Source of the DNA: an uncultured Lachnospiraceae bacterium
Lineage (GTDB): Bacteria; Bacillota; Clostridia; Lachnospirales; Lachnospiraceae
Assembly: GCA_947653315.1 (NCBI GenBank)
Contig: CANTGP010000075.1
Location: forward strand, 1 to 10,512
Direction of reading: 5' to 3'
DNA: 10,512 nt
Positions 1 to 6,999 of this stretch are shown here, one piece after another; within the stretch, counting starts at the first letter, position 1; every line of letters starts with the position of its first letter. The notes below the pieces were generated by a model. The model was given only the letters and a program-made list of their open reading frames with translations, had not been told where the DNA came from and made no database searches. A program made the position numbers and the translations under genes.

Positions 1-237
1 CTGCCCTGCTTGAAGCCTGCTGTTTACTAAAGTAAGCATCTGTTTTTCCGTCAGGTTTGAACATCTTCCTGCAGGGGAAGCACAGGATGGCAGACAGAAA
101 CCGGGCAGGGCATTTCTTTCCTCACATCCGCGTCCCCTCCCAGTTACATCCCCCTTGCATCTTTCCCCAAAATGTCATACACTAACACATATCGGATTTA
201 TTCCTACACACAAAAAAACCAAAGAGGTACTATCCAA
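1..237. other. left-edge region without an assignable gene; leader of the first plus-strand gene
   Basis: No gene can be called with confidence. On the minus strand an ATG at 64-66 opens a frame that runs off the left edge for about 21 codons (it begins MFKPDGKTDAYF), but the AGGAAG in front of it abuts the ATG with no spacing. A second minus-strand ATG at 110-112 has GAGG well placed but stops after 20 codons. Two plus-strand frames also end within the first 33 bases, so the tail of a plus-strand gene is possible. For the gene starting at 238, TTGCAT (155-160) and TACACT (178-183), 17 bases apart, form a weak promoter candidate. AAAGAGG at 221-227 is its likely ribosome binding site. Confidence 0.3.
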
Positions 238-1512
238 ATGAATGTAAACCAAGTAAAAACGAAACTCCGTCAATCCTACCGCGCTCCCCTTCTTTTTCTC
301 CTGCTTACTGCCACCTTCCTATGTTCGCTTCCCGGCCAACTGCACGGCTGGAACAGCGCATGGTATGCCATGGATTATTCGCTGGGAGTGGATTCCAGAC
401 TGTTCGTAGGGTCTTTCCTGCGTCTGTTTTACCCGGATTTCCTTCCGGCGTCTTCCGCCTACGCCTTTTGCGTCCTTTCCACCCTTGTCCTGCTTGCACT
501 CCTTTCCCATGTTTTGGCTTCCGTGCTGCGGCTTTTGGAAAATACGCCCTGTGAAACGGGAATGCTGGCGCTCATTGCCTTTTGGCTGCTCTCCCCCGGT
601 TCCCCCGCTTATCTGTGGAGTGCGGAAAATATGGGGCGCTTTGATTTATATCTGTTTCTCGTGACTTTGATTGCAGGAATTGTTTTTCTCCATGTACGCG
701 CGGTTCCTGTCCGCTTTGCCGTTTTTACCCTGTGCGGTATGGTTTGTCTCGCCATTCATCAGGGATACCTTTTTACGTTTTTTCCACTGCTTGCCGCTAT
801 GTACCTGCTCACGGCGGAAAATTGGAAACAGCGGATTTGGGCTTTTTCCTGTATGGGAATACTGGGCGCGGTTTTTCTGTATTTCCAGTTCTTTTCCCGT
901 ATCCGTCCGGGTTCCTGCGAAGAACTGGTTTCCATCCTTGCGGCGCGTACCGACCTGCCCCTGAACGAATCGGCGCTCCGCTTTGAATATTTTTCCGGTT
1001 TCGCGGATTCCGTGCGGGAACTGGTCACAAACCAATTGGGCGAACGCATCCGCTACGGCATCGTTACCCTGCTGCTGCTCTCTCCCCTGGCATTGCTTTA
1101 CGGATGGTTTTGGCAAAAACTCCTTCGGGCGTCGGCAGCTCCCATACATACGGATGCGCAAAACGGACAGGCATGTCCTTTTAGGGGAAAAACATTATGC
1201 ACCCGCCATCTCCCCATCCTGCTAAGCCTGCTTTTGTTTCTCCCGGCATTTGCCCTCACCATTGACTGGGGACGCTGGTTCGGCGCCTTCCTTACGGTAC
1301 AGGTCCTTCAGGTTGTCTTCCTTGCGGCAAAAAAGGATGCCGCGGCATGGTCGGCACTGGAATCCTTAAGTACCGCCGTCCGCAGACATCCCTGTCTGTT
1401 CCTCTGCATGGGCATTTGGCTCGGAAGCCTGCAGAAATTCCAGGCTACTTTACTGCCTGACGCCCCTGTGTTTTTTACTTCCGTTTACCGGCTGTTTCAT
1501 ATCCTGTTTTAA
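238..1512 (+). CDS. polytopic membrane protein of unknown function
   Basis: I do not recognise the family. The 424-residue protein is strongly hydrophobic, with perhaps ten membrane segments (around residues 15-32, 76-99, 107-120, 137-153, 158-192, 201-219, 273-291, 326-342, 349-363 and 386-400). Between the first two segments is a loop with GVDSRLF (50-56). Later come MGRFDLY (132-138) and IDWGRWFGAF (342-351), the latter followed by hydrophobic residues. Acidic residues in the first outside loop and a DWGRW-type motif recall membrane glycosyltransferases or polysaccharide polymerases; that is inference only. The start at 238 is chosen because AAAGAGG lies ten bases upstream. An in-frame ATG at 172 would add 22 polar residues and has no comparable binding site. 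This is the only plus-strand gene and is convergent with the glycan operon. Its TAA stop lies inside an 11-bp tandem repeat. Confidence 0.85.
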   Translation: MNVNQVKTKLRQSYRAPLLFLLLTATFLCSLPGQLHGWNSAWYAMDYSLGVDSRLFVGSFLRLFYPDFLPASSAYAFCVLSTLVLLALLSHVLASVLRLLENTPCETGMLALIAFWLLSPGSPAYLWSAENMGRFDLYLFLVTLIAGIVFLHVRAVPVRFAVFTLCGMVCLAIHQGYLFTFFPLLAAMYLLTAENWKQRIWAFSCMGILGAVFLYFQFFSRIRPGSCEELVSILAARTDLPLNESALRFEYFSGFADSVRELVTNQLGERIRYGIVTLLLLSPLALLYGWFWQKLLRASAAPIHTDAQNGQACPFRGKTLCTRHLPILLSLLLFLPAFALTIDWGRWFGAFLTVQVLQVVFLAAKKDAAAWSALESLSTAVRRHPCLFLCMGIWLGSLQKFQATLLPDAPVFFTSVYRLFHILF

Positions 1513-1570
1513 TTATGTTTTAATACTGTTTTAATGCTGTTCCGATACCCTTCCGATACTATTCCGTTTG
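1505..1570. repeat. degenerate 11-bp tandem repeat, six units
   Basis: Successive 11-base units read TGTTTTAATTA, TGTTTTAATAC, TGTTTTAATGC, TGTTCCGATAC, CCTTCCGATAC and TATTCCGTTTG. The first three share their first nine bases, the fourth is a hybrid, and the fourth and fifth share TTCCGATAC. The array contains the stop codon of the plus-strand gene (1510-1512) and that of the minus-strand gene (1559-1561). Because 11 is not a multiple of three, the three TGTTTTAAT units put TAA in all three plus frames, and TTA (TAA on the other strand) in all three minus frames. No hairpin-plus-T-tract terminator was found here, so the array may be the only punctuation between the two genes. Confidence 0.75.
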
Positions 1571-2962
1571 CCGGTTTTCCCGCTGCAGCATGTCTTCCCA
1601 TTCCTCCCTCGGAAGGGCGGATATGCTGTCCACATGGAAATAAGTGGCATATGCCACATTCACCCAGTAACCGCTGTCTTCCGGGCTCAAATCCGAGTTA
1701 TAGGCATCGCTGTACTTATTTTGAAATGCGGGACGCAGCAGCGGTATGGTAATGTCCGTACTGCCCGCCGCTTTCTGTTCCTCGATATAGGCAAACCGCT
1801 CCATGCTCTCCCGGTAAATCCGCATCAGGTCCGCCCCGCAGTCCATATAATCAAACAGGAAATACAGCGTCAAAAGGGACACGGCGCTGTATTTTAATGC
1901 CTTTAAATACAAATCCATATCCGACACATCCACGATTCCCTGCACGCAACTGACCGTCAGGAAAATTCCCGCCCCGAAATACGCCCTTCCCATCGGCTCC
2001 GGCGCAAGCACCAGCGCATAGCAGGTTGCGGCAAAAACAAAAAAATATATCAGCATATTCCTGCTCTTTTCCCATTTTGCCTTCTGCAGCCGTACCAAAA
2101 TAAATGCCACCACCGCAATCCCGATTAACACAAAGAAATGGTCCCTGATTGCCAAATTGCATTTCTGCCACCTGGAGACAAGGGCAAAGAGCCCCGTATG
2201 TTCTTCTTCCATATACTGCATCCGGTTTGCATTGCCCGGTGCAAGCACCATAAACAGGAATCCCATCAGATTACCCGCAAGCGCGCTGACCATCCATATC
2301 CGCACCCGCCGGTTTTTCCATACATAGAAAGCGATGCCGATACACACAAACAGGATGCAGCCGCCAGAAGTATTTTCATTGCACCAGCCGGCCAAAAGTC
2401 CGAGGAGCAAAAGCCCTATGGCGGGCGCCGTCTGGTATATGCCGTCGTAATCGTTTTTCATGCAAAAGCGGAACGCCGTCAGATACCCCATGATAATCGT
2501 ACTCCCCCACAGGTAATTGCAGGCGCCGGTCTGCCAAAGCACGGTCTGTTCAAAAGAAACCCCGAAAACCCAAAGAAGCAGGTTCATGAGCAAATAAACA
2601 AATATATCGTACTTTTTCTTATGCTCCACATTCCCGTACATAAACAGGGTTAATAACGTAAAGGCAAGACTGTTGCAGATATTAAAGAACCATTTATCCC
2701 CCGTCAGGAATAGACGAAGAATCATATGGTTCACACTCCGCCCGGTCCATGTCTTGTACTGGTATGCCTCCTGATGAATGAGATCCCCCAGGGATTTTGC
2801 CCGCAGCACGTTTTCCTTGTAGGTCAAATCGTCCGTCATCATCGGTGTAAATGCATTATAAATTAAAATCAGCAGAAAGGAAACTGCCACCAAACCGAAG
2901 AAAAACACCCTCCTGTTTTTCTCCTCCCTCATATCAAACCTTGTGCGCAAATCCGCTTTCAT
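1559..2962 (-). CDS. DUF6056-like polytopic membrane protein, possible membrane glycosyltransferase
   Basis: This 467-residue protein has about ten or eleven membrane segments, the first near residues 19-37. A short outside loop then carries TDDLTY (43-48) and WTGRSVNH (72-79). Further motifs are WQTGACNYLWG (143-153), GWCNENTSGG (192-201) and VLAPGNANR (239-247). I recognise this set as the DUF6056 family of uncharacterised bacterial membrane proteins, from memory. An acidic pair right after the first membrane segment is the layout of GT-C glycosyltransferases, which use a polyprenyl-linked sugar donor; applying that here is inference. The C-terminal 90 residues are soluble. The start at 2962 has GGAG nine bases upstream. 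An in-frame ATG at 2995 with AAAGGA upstream would add 11 polar residues and is also possible. The gene is last in the presumed glycan operon, 98 bases after the flavoprotein gene. Confidence 0.8.
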   Translation of the reverse strand: MKADLRTRFDMREEKNRRVFFFGLVAVSFLLILIYNAFTPMMTDDLTYKENVLRAKSLGDLIHQEAYQYKTWTGRSVNHMILRLFLTGDKWFFNICNSLAFTLLTLFMYGNVEHKKKYDIFVYLLMNLLLWVFGVSFEQTVLWQTGACNYLWGSTIIMGYLTAFRFCMKNDYDGIYQTAPAIGLLLLGLLAGWCNENTSGGCILFVCIGIAFYVWKNRRVRIWMVSALAGNLMGFLFMVLAPGNANRMQYMEEEHTGLFALVSRWQKCNLAIRDHFFVLIGIAVVAFILVRLQKAKWEKSRNMLIYFFVFAATCYALVLAPEPMGRAYFGAGIFLTVSCVQGIVDVSDMDLYLKALKYSAVSLLTLYFLFDYMDCGADLMRIYRESMERFAYIEEQKAAGSTDITIPLLRPAFQNKYSDAYNSDLSPEDSGYWVNVAYATYFHVDSISALPREEWEDMLQRENRQTE

Positions 2963-3060
2963 CTTCTTCCTCTCCTGCGTTTTTCCTCCCGCCATATTTG
3001 GGTATCCTTTCTTTCCTCCGCTTTTTCTTCCAATCCCGTACCGTTTCTATTCCGGCATCT

Positions 3061-4305
3061 TTAAACGTTCCCGCTCCCGGAGGCCGTCAGCCCGTCCGCC
3101 AGTGCCAGCGCACGTTCCACTACCAAATCCGAATTGTAATGTTCGTGCTCCCCCCATCTGCCAAGCCCGAAAATTCCGTTCTCCCTCGCCCAGCCAAGCA
3201 GTTTTCCCATAATCTGCGGCTTGTCCACCGTGTTTAAAGGATACGCATATTCGTTCATGTAACGGAACCGCCCGTTTTCCGGTTCCACCCGTTCTTTATT
3301 CGTCTCCGTCCAGTAGCCTTTGGAATCCGGACAGAAATTATGGCGTACCAAAATGCGGTGGTAGGAAATGTCCCTCTGCGGATAATAAATCCAGTGCGCC
3401 TTTGTATCCAAAGTTTCCGGGACATACTCAATCTGAGTGGAACTGTGGCAGAGCCGTCCCTTTTCCTCCCACAGTTCTTCCGGCATACCATCCACCGCAT
3501 CCCATTCCGCCCAGGGAACCGTGGTAATCACCCGTTCCGCCCCGTATACGGAACCGTCGTCACACTCCACCCGTTTCCCGCCGTCCGGAAGAAATGCCAT
3601 TCTCTTTGCGGATACGCCCAAATGTATCTTCCCTTCCGCTTCCAGCTTTCCCTGCATCCGCAGCCATACCTCGCCGTACCCGTACTTTTTCGGATAATAG
3701 AACCGGGCATGTCCGGGCTGGCTGCCGTAAGGTCTTTTATTTTCACAGCTCAATTTCGTTTCCCTGTATGAAACACTGGGGAGTTTTTCCAGCCAGTACG
3801 TACCGAGCCGGTTTAAATTGGCTCCGAACATTTTCTCGTTGTACGGAAGCATATAATCCTCCGCAATCTTCTTGCCCAGTTTCCAGTCAATCCACGCCAC
3901 GAAATCCTGCGGCATCTCCATGCCTTTATTGCAGCCCGCTTCCGCGATGGAATCCAGATATTCCTTCTGCTTCTCCCGTCCCATCTGCCAAATGTTCGCT
4001 TCAAACGGGTGGTCAATATACCCACCGTCAAAGGCAATCTTGGAATCCCTTTCATAACTGTCCCACTCCGCTTCCGGCAGGAACCCGAACAGAAATTCCG
4101 TTACCGCCGGCCGGCGCACATCCAAAAAATGCCCGCCGCCGATATCCAGCGGCGCGCCGTCCACTTCCCTGCTGCGGCATAATCCGCCCGCTTCCTTTTC
4201 TTTTTCCAGCACGAGAAAAGAATTCTCCCCGTTCTGTTTTAAGCGGCTGGCAAAAGCCAGCCCTGCCGGTCCCGCACCCAGCACAAGATATTTCACTTTT
4301 TTCAT
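3061..4305 (-). CDS. UDP-galactopyranose-mutase-like FAD-dependent oxidoreductase
   Basis: This 414-residue protein starts with a Rossmann dinucleotide-binding fold: GAGPAG (10-15), an acidic residue at the end of the second strand (LVLEKEKE, 31-38), then GGLCRS (40-45) and DIGGGHF (54-60). YMLPYNEKMFG (151-161) and the C-terminal GLGRWGEHEHYNSD stretch, which should close over the FAD, match the layout of UDP-galactopyranose mutase and related amine-oxidase-type flavoproteins. Mutases of this class interconvert pyranose and furanose nucleotide sugars in the cytoplasm for surface glycans. The sequence is not a textbook Glf, so the substrate is open, and a protoporphyrinogen-oxidase-like annotation would be an alternative label. 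The ATG overlaps the stop of the GtrA gene as TAATG, with GGAG seven bases upstream inside that gene, so translation is probably coupled. Confidence 0.8.
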   Translation of the reverse strand: MKKVKYLVLGAGPAGLAFASRLKQNGENSFLVLEKEKEAGGLCRSREVDGAPLDIGGGHFLDVRRPAVTEFLFGFLPEAEWDSYERDSKIAFDGGYIDHPFEANIWQMGREKQKEYLDSIAEAGCNKGMEMPQDFVAWIDWKLGKKIAEDYMLPYNEKMFGANLNRLGTYWLEKLPSVSYRETKLSCENKRPYGSQPGHARFYYPKKYGYGEVWLRMQGKLEAEGKIHLGVSAKRMAFLPDGGKRVECDDGSVYGAERVITTVPWAEWDAVDGMPEELWEEKGRLCHSSTQIEYVPETLDTKAHWIYYPQRDISYHRILVRHNFCPDSKGYWTETNKERVEPENGRFRYMNEYAYPLNTVDKPQIMGKLLGWARENGIFGLGRWGEHEHYNSDLVVERALALADGLTASGSGNV

Positions 4306-4760
4306 TATTCAACTCCATCCGCGCTTGCCTTTTTATGAAAGACGAAAAATTTCTGCCCTAGAAAATTAAATACGATAAACAATCCCATACCAAACAAAAT
4401 TGCCACGTTTTCCTCTATGGTTTTTGCCGCTATGCCTGTTTTCGCCGAAAGCATGGGGGAATAGCCCGCCATTACGGCTGCCACCGCCGGTTTGGCAATT
4501 CCATACGCCAGCAGATAACAAACCAAAATATTTCCCGCAAAACGCGCCACCGATTTCCAACTGTTTTCTTCCACCTTAAAGGTCAGCTTTTTATTGGCAA
4601 AATAGGAAAAAATGCTGCCAATCGTATAGGAAGTGCCGGTCGCCACCCAAAAATTCCAGTGCAGCATATTATAAAATACCATATTCAGGACAAATCCCAG
4701 TATCGTATTGAAAACGCCTATGATTCCGAAATGGAGCATCTCTCCAAACAGTTTCTTCAT
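4305..4760 (-). CDS. GtrA-family small membrane protein
   Basis: The 151-residue protein has four membrane segments (about residues 9-29, 36-55, 73-95 and 118-138). It carries the usual GtrA features: FGIIGVFNTILGF near the N-terminus, SYFANKKLTFK after the second segment, and FNFLGQKFFVF near the C-terminus. GtrA-type proteins are thought to move or hold polyprenyl-phosphate-linked sugars at the membrane for glycan modification, which fits the neighbouring glycosyltransferase and mutase-like genes. The start is 49 bases after the stop of the double glycosyltransferase gene. AAGGAG lies seven bases upstream of this ATG, but an almost identical binding site and ATG occur 16 bases further upstream in another frame. 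Confidence 0.9.
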   Translation of the reverse strand: MKKLFGEMLHFGIIGVFNTILGFVLNMVFYNMLHWNFWVATGTSYTIGSIFSYFANKKLTFKVEENSWKSVARFAGNILVCYLLAYGIAKPAVAAVMAGYSPMLSAKTGIAAKTIEENVAILFGMGLFIVFNFLGQKFFVFHKKASADGVE

Positions 4761-4795
4761 TCCGTATCTCCTTCATCCCGTATCTCCTTTATCCC
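4755..4795 (-). repeat. 16-bp tandem duplication of a ribosome binding site plus ATG
   Basis: Read on the minus strand, AAGGAGATACGGGATG (4771-4786) is followed directly by AAGGAGATACGGAATG, whose ATG is the start of the GtrA gene at 4758-4760. A partial third copy, GGGATAAAG, precedes them (4787-4795). On the plus strand the two full units, 4755-4770 and 4771-4786, differ at one base. Each full unit holds AAGGAG seven bases before an ATG. The upstream ATG (4774-4776) is out of frame with GtrA and opens a 35-codon frame ending with TAA at 4669-4671. Confidence 0.85.
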
Positions 4796-4809
4796 AATGC
4801 GCGGCGCAC

Positions 4810-6303
4810 TCAATGCCCCGTCAGGATCAGCCATATAAACTGTGCATTGGAGTTAACATAACGCCGCAGCAGTCTCCTTGGATCCTGGATTAACCGGTAC
4901 AGCCATTCCAAATATAATTCCTGCATCCATTTCGGCGCACGCTTCGCCGTCCCGGCATGGAAATCAAATGCCGCGCCGACGCCAAGCATCACCGCTTTGA
5001 TTTTCCCACGGTGCTCATACATCCAGCGTTCCTGCTTGGGCGCGCCAAGACCCACCCAAAGGAAATCCGGTTTTGCCGCATTAATCCGCGCGATGATTTC
5101 CCCGTCTTCTTCCTCCGTCAGTTTACGGAAAGGCGGGGAATACACGCCCACGATTTTTAAACCGGGATATTTCCTCCGTATATTCCGTTCCAACGCTTCC
5201 AATGTCTGTTCCGTACTGCCGTAAAAATAATGGGTATAGCCTTCCTGTTCGGAAACCCGCAAAATCTCAGGCATCAAATCCGGCCCCGCCACGCGCTGCG
5301 CCGTCCGGTATCCACGCAGGCGGCAGATTAGCGACAAGGGTTTACCGTCCGGTACCGCAATCACCGCACTGTTCTGTACCTCACGGTAAGAAGGGTCGTT
5401 ATACGCCATAACCGTAGTATGCACATTGGACACACAGACATACTCCCCCCGCAGTCTCTCCAAATTCTTCGTTAAAAAGTGTACCACCGATTTCATGTTC
5501 GTAACCGCGATATCCACGCCTAAAATATTGCAGCTTGTAGGCTCCGCAATTTTCATCTGCTTCCGGTACTTTAAAAAAATGGGGAAAATTTCCACGTCGT
5601 CCAAAAGATAGCGCCGGTAAAGCCTTCTCGGTTCTTTTACGAGACGGTAAAACCATTCCAGTCCCACATAACTGATCCACTTGGGCGCACGCTTTACCAC
5701 ACCCGCCTCGAAATCAATGGTTGCACCGATATGGAGAGTCAACGGCACATTCAGCATGTCCTTATACCGGTAATAAAATTTTTCCTGTTTCGGGGTACCC
5801 AAACCGATACAGAGAATATCCGGTTTCGTCCGGTTGATTTTCTTAATGATATAGGAAATCTCCTCCGCATCATTTTCAAATGTATAACTGGGGGAATACA
5901 CCCCGGCAATTTTCAGGTTCCTGTATTTCTTCATCAGATTAATGGCGGCTTTTTTAGCCACGCCCTCCGCCGCCCCCAAAAGGAACACGGAAAACCCTTC
6001 CTTCGCCGCCATTTTGCAGACTTCCGGGAAGTAATCCGATCCGGAAATTTTTTCCTTTATCGGCATCCCCATCAGCCTCGACATCCAAATTAACGGCTTA
6101 CCGTCGGTCAGCACCAAATCGGCACCGTCATAAATCTCCCGGAATAACCGGTCATGCTCAATCTTGACAATATGATCCACATTGGGCGTCACCACATAAC
6201 TGTTCCGGCGCTCCAAAACCAGCCGCTTCGCTTCCTCCACGGCTTCCTCCATTGTCAGGTTATCCACATGTGTATTTAAAAATCTCATTCTTTTCTCGCT
6301 CAT
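4810..6303 (-). CDS. tandem WecG/TagA/CpsF glycosyltransferase, two fused domains
   Basis: The 497-residue protein is twice the usual length of this family (about 240-250 residues) and contains two complete domains joined near residue 251. Domain 1 shows VVTPNVDH (37-44), LVLTDGKPL (63-71), GLGTPKQE (167-174), GATIDFEAGVVKRAPKW (193-209) and LEWFYRLVKEPRRLYRRY (215-232). Domain 2 repeats the order: VCVSNVHT (289-296), AVPDGKPL (316-323), GLGAPKQE (418-425), GAAFDFHAGTAKRAPKW (443-459) and LEWLYRLIQDPRRLLRRY (465-482). Family members add an N-acetylmannosamine-type sugar to a polyprenyl-diphosphate-linked GlcNAc at the inner membrane (wall teichoic acid TagA, ECA WecG). The Asp in the DGKPL motif (D67, D319) corresponds to the proposed catalytic base. 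The Thr before it in domain 1 (T39) is Val in domain 2 (V291), so the halves belong to different subtypes. First gene of the glycan operon; GAGG precedes the ATG by 11 bases. Confidence 0.92.
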   Translation of the reverse strand: MSEKRMRFLNTHVDNLTMEEAVEEAKRLVLERRNSYVVTPNVDHIVKIEHDRLFREIYDGADLVLTDGKPLIWMSRLMGMPIKEKISGSDYFPEVCKMAAKEGFSVFLLGAAEGVAKKAAINLMKKYRNLKIAGVYSPSYTFENDAEEISYIIKKINRTKPDILCIGLGTPKQEKFYYRYKDMLNVPLTLHIGATIDFEAGVVKRAPKWISYVGLEWFYRLVKEPRRLYRRYLLDDVEIFPIFLKYRKQMKIAEPTSCNILGVDIAVTNMKSVVHFLTKNLERLRGEYVCVSNVHTTVMAYNDPSYREVQNSAVIAVPDGKPLSLICRLRGYRTAQRVAGPDLMPEILRVSEQEGYTHYFYGSTEQTLEALERNIRRKYPGLKIVGVYSPPFRKLTEEEDGEIIARINAAKPDFLWVGLGAPKQERWMYEHRGKIKAVMLGVGAAFDFHAGTAKRAPKWMQELYLEWLYRLIQDPRRLLRRYVNSNAQFIWLILTGH

Positions 6304-6353
6304 AAAAAGAAAAACCTCAAAGACCCATATTCGTTATATTCCTGCTTCCGTCT

Positions 6354-6387
6354 ATAATACTTTACCATCATTGTCGTTTTTTTTCAA
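6354..6387 (-). promoter_or_regulatory. possible promoter of the glycan operon
   Basis: On the minus strand TTGAAA (6382-6387) and TAAAGT (6359-6364) are separated by 17 bases and would start a transcript about 50 bases before the double glycosyltransferase gene. TATTAT (6354-6359) overlaps the second element and is an alternative -10. A sigma-28-like reading (TAAA, 15 bases, then GCAGGAAT) matches the downstream element poorly. The site lies just beyond the flagellar terminator, where a new promoter is expected, but the match is moderate. Confidence 0.4.
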
Positions 6388-6440
6388 CCGTCCCCGCAAT
6401 TTTCCGGTTCCTGCCGGTATGTTTATGGGTGTCCATGTGC

Positions 6441-6469
6441 AAAAAAAGGAGCCGGATGATTCCGACCCC
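6441..6469 (-). terminator. intrinsic terminator after the flagellar genes
   Basis: On the minus strand GGGGTCGGA, loop ATCA, then TCCGGCTCC form a nine-pair stem (two G-U pairs), followed at once by seven T. It starts 10 bases after the stop of the FliT/FlgN-like gene and separates the flagellar block from the glycan operon. Confidence 0.9.
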
Positions 6470-6479
6470 TTAAAAATCC

Positions 6480-6956
6480 TTATTTTTTCCTGTCCATGAA
6501 CTGAGGCATTACCACATGTGACTGATTCATATTGCGGTAATAATCAAACGCTGCCTTGGAACTTCTCCTGCCATTCCCCAACTCCTGCTTCCTGTCCGCA
6601 AAGAACTTTTCGGCAAGCACCTTGTTTCTCGCTTCCTGTGCCTGTATGGAAACACTTTTTTCCGTTACCTGTGTAATCAACTTTTGCAGGGATGCAATCT
6701 GCTCCTTGTATTTCTCCCTGCCCTCCAAAAGCTGTTCCTTAATGTTCCCGTACAGCGTTTCAAAGCCTTCGTCCAGCTTATTCAGTTCATCGATGAATAC
6801 GCCTTTTTCGTCTATGCTTTTATCAAAATCATCTTCCGACACGGGCTGTTCCTTTAAAATCTGCTCCTGCCGGCGGTTAGCTTCCTCGATTCCGTTCAGC
6901 ACATCCATTTTTTTGTGCAGGCTTTCTTCCAAGACCTGAAGATAGTTCTCGATCAT
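6480..6956 (-). CDS. FliT/FlgN-like flagellar chaperone candidate
   Basis: The product is 158 residues, almost entirely charged helix with leucine/isoleucine spacing that suggests a coiled coil or helical bundle (residues 5-35 and 50-125). It ends in a basic, aromatic tail (SSKAAFDYYRNM, 132-143). Position directly after fliS is where fliT or another filament-protein chaperone usually sits, and the size and helical make-up suit FliT or FlgN. The assignment rests mainly on context. Such proteins would keep FliD or hook-associated proteins export-competent in the cytoplasm. The start at 6956 is favoured because AAAGGA lies about five bases upstream and the protein then begins MIENYLQ. In-frame ATGs at 6971 and 6980 would add five or eight residues. 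It is the last gene before the terminator. Confidence 0.7.
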   Translation of the reverse strand: MIENYLQVLEESLHKKMDVLNGIEEANRRQEQILKEQPVSEDDFDKSIDEKGVFIDELNKLDEGFETLYGNIKEQLLEGREKYKEQIASLQKLITQVTEKSVSIQAQEARNKVLAEKFFADRKQELGNGRRSSKAAFDYYRNMNQSHVVMPQFMDRKK

Positions 6957-6999
6957 ACCGTTCCTTTCCATTCCATCCATGTTTGATATCCGTCGGCAT

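Noticed and set aside
172..237. 22-codon N-terminal extension of the first gene from an ATG at 172
   Set aside because: It is polar, has no good ribosome binding site, and the ATG at 238 has AAAGAGG ten bases upstream just before the hydrophobic protein begins.
646..1161. 171-codon minus-strand open frame
   Set aside because: It is antisense to the hydrophobic plus-strand membrane protein; its high Lys/Gln/Arg content is the usual mirror of membrane-segment codons.
1851..2171. 106-codon minus-strand frame within the DUF6056-like gene
   Set aside because: It is an out-of-frame reading of a clear membrane protein on the same strand, with no separate start signal.
2138..2653. 171-codon plus-strand open frame
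   Set aside because: It lies inside the DUF6056-like gene on the opposite strand, with His/Pro/Lys-rich composition and no recognisable motif.
3594..4361. 255-codon plus-strand open frame
   Set aside because: It is exactly antisense to the mutase-like flavoprotein and the GtrA gene, is rich in Pro/Ser/Arg as expected from a complementary-strand frame, and shows no domain or good ribosome binding site.
4810..6303. double glycosyltransferase as a recent gene duplication
   Set aside because: The two halves share motifs in the same order but differ through most other positions, including the residue before the catalytic Asp region, so a recent duplication does not fit.
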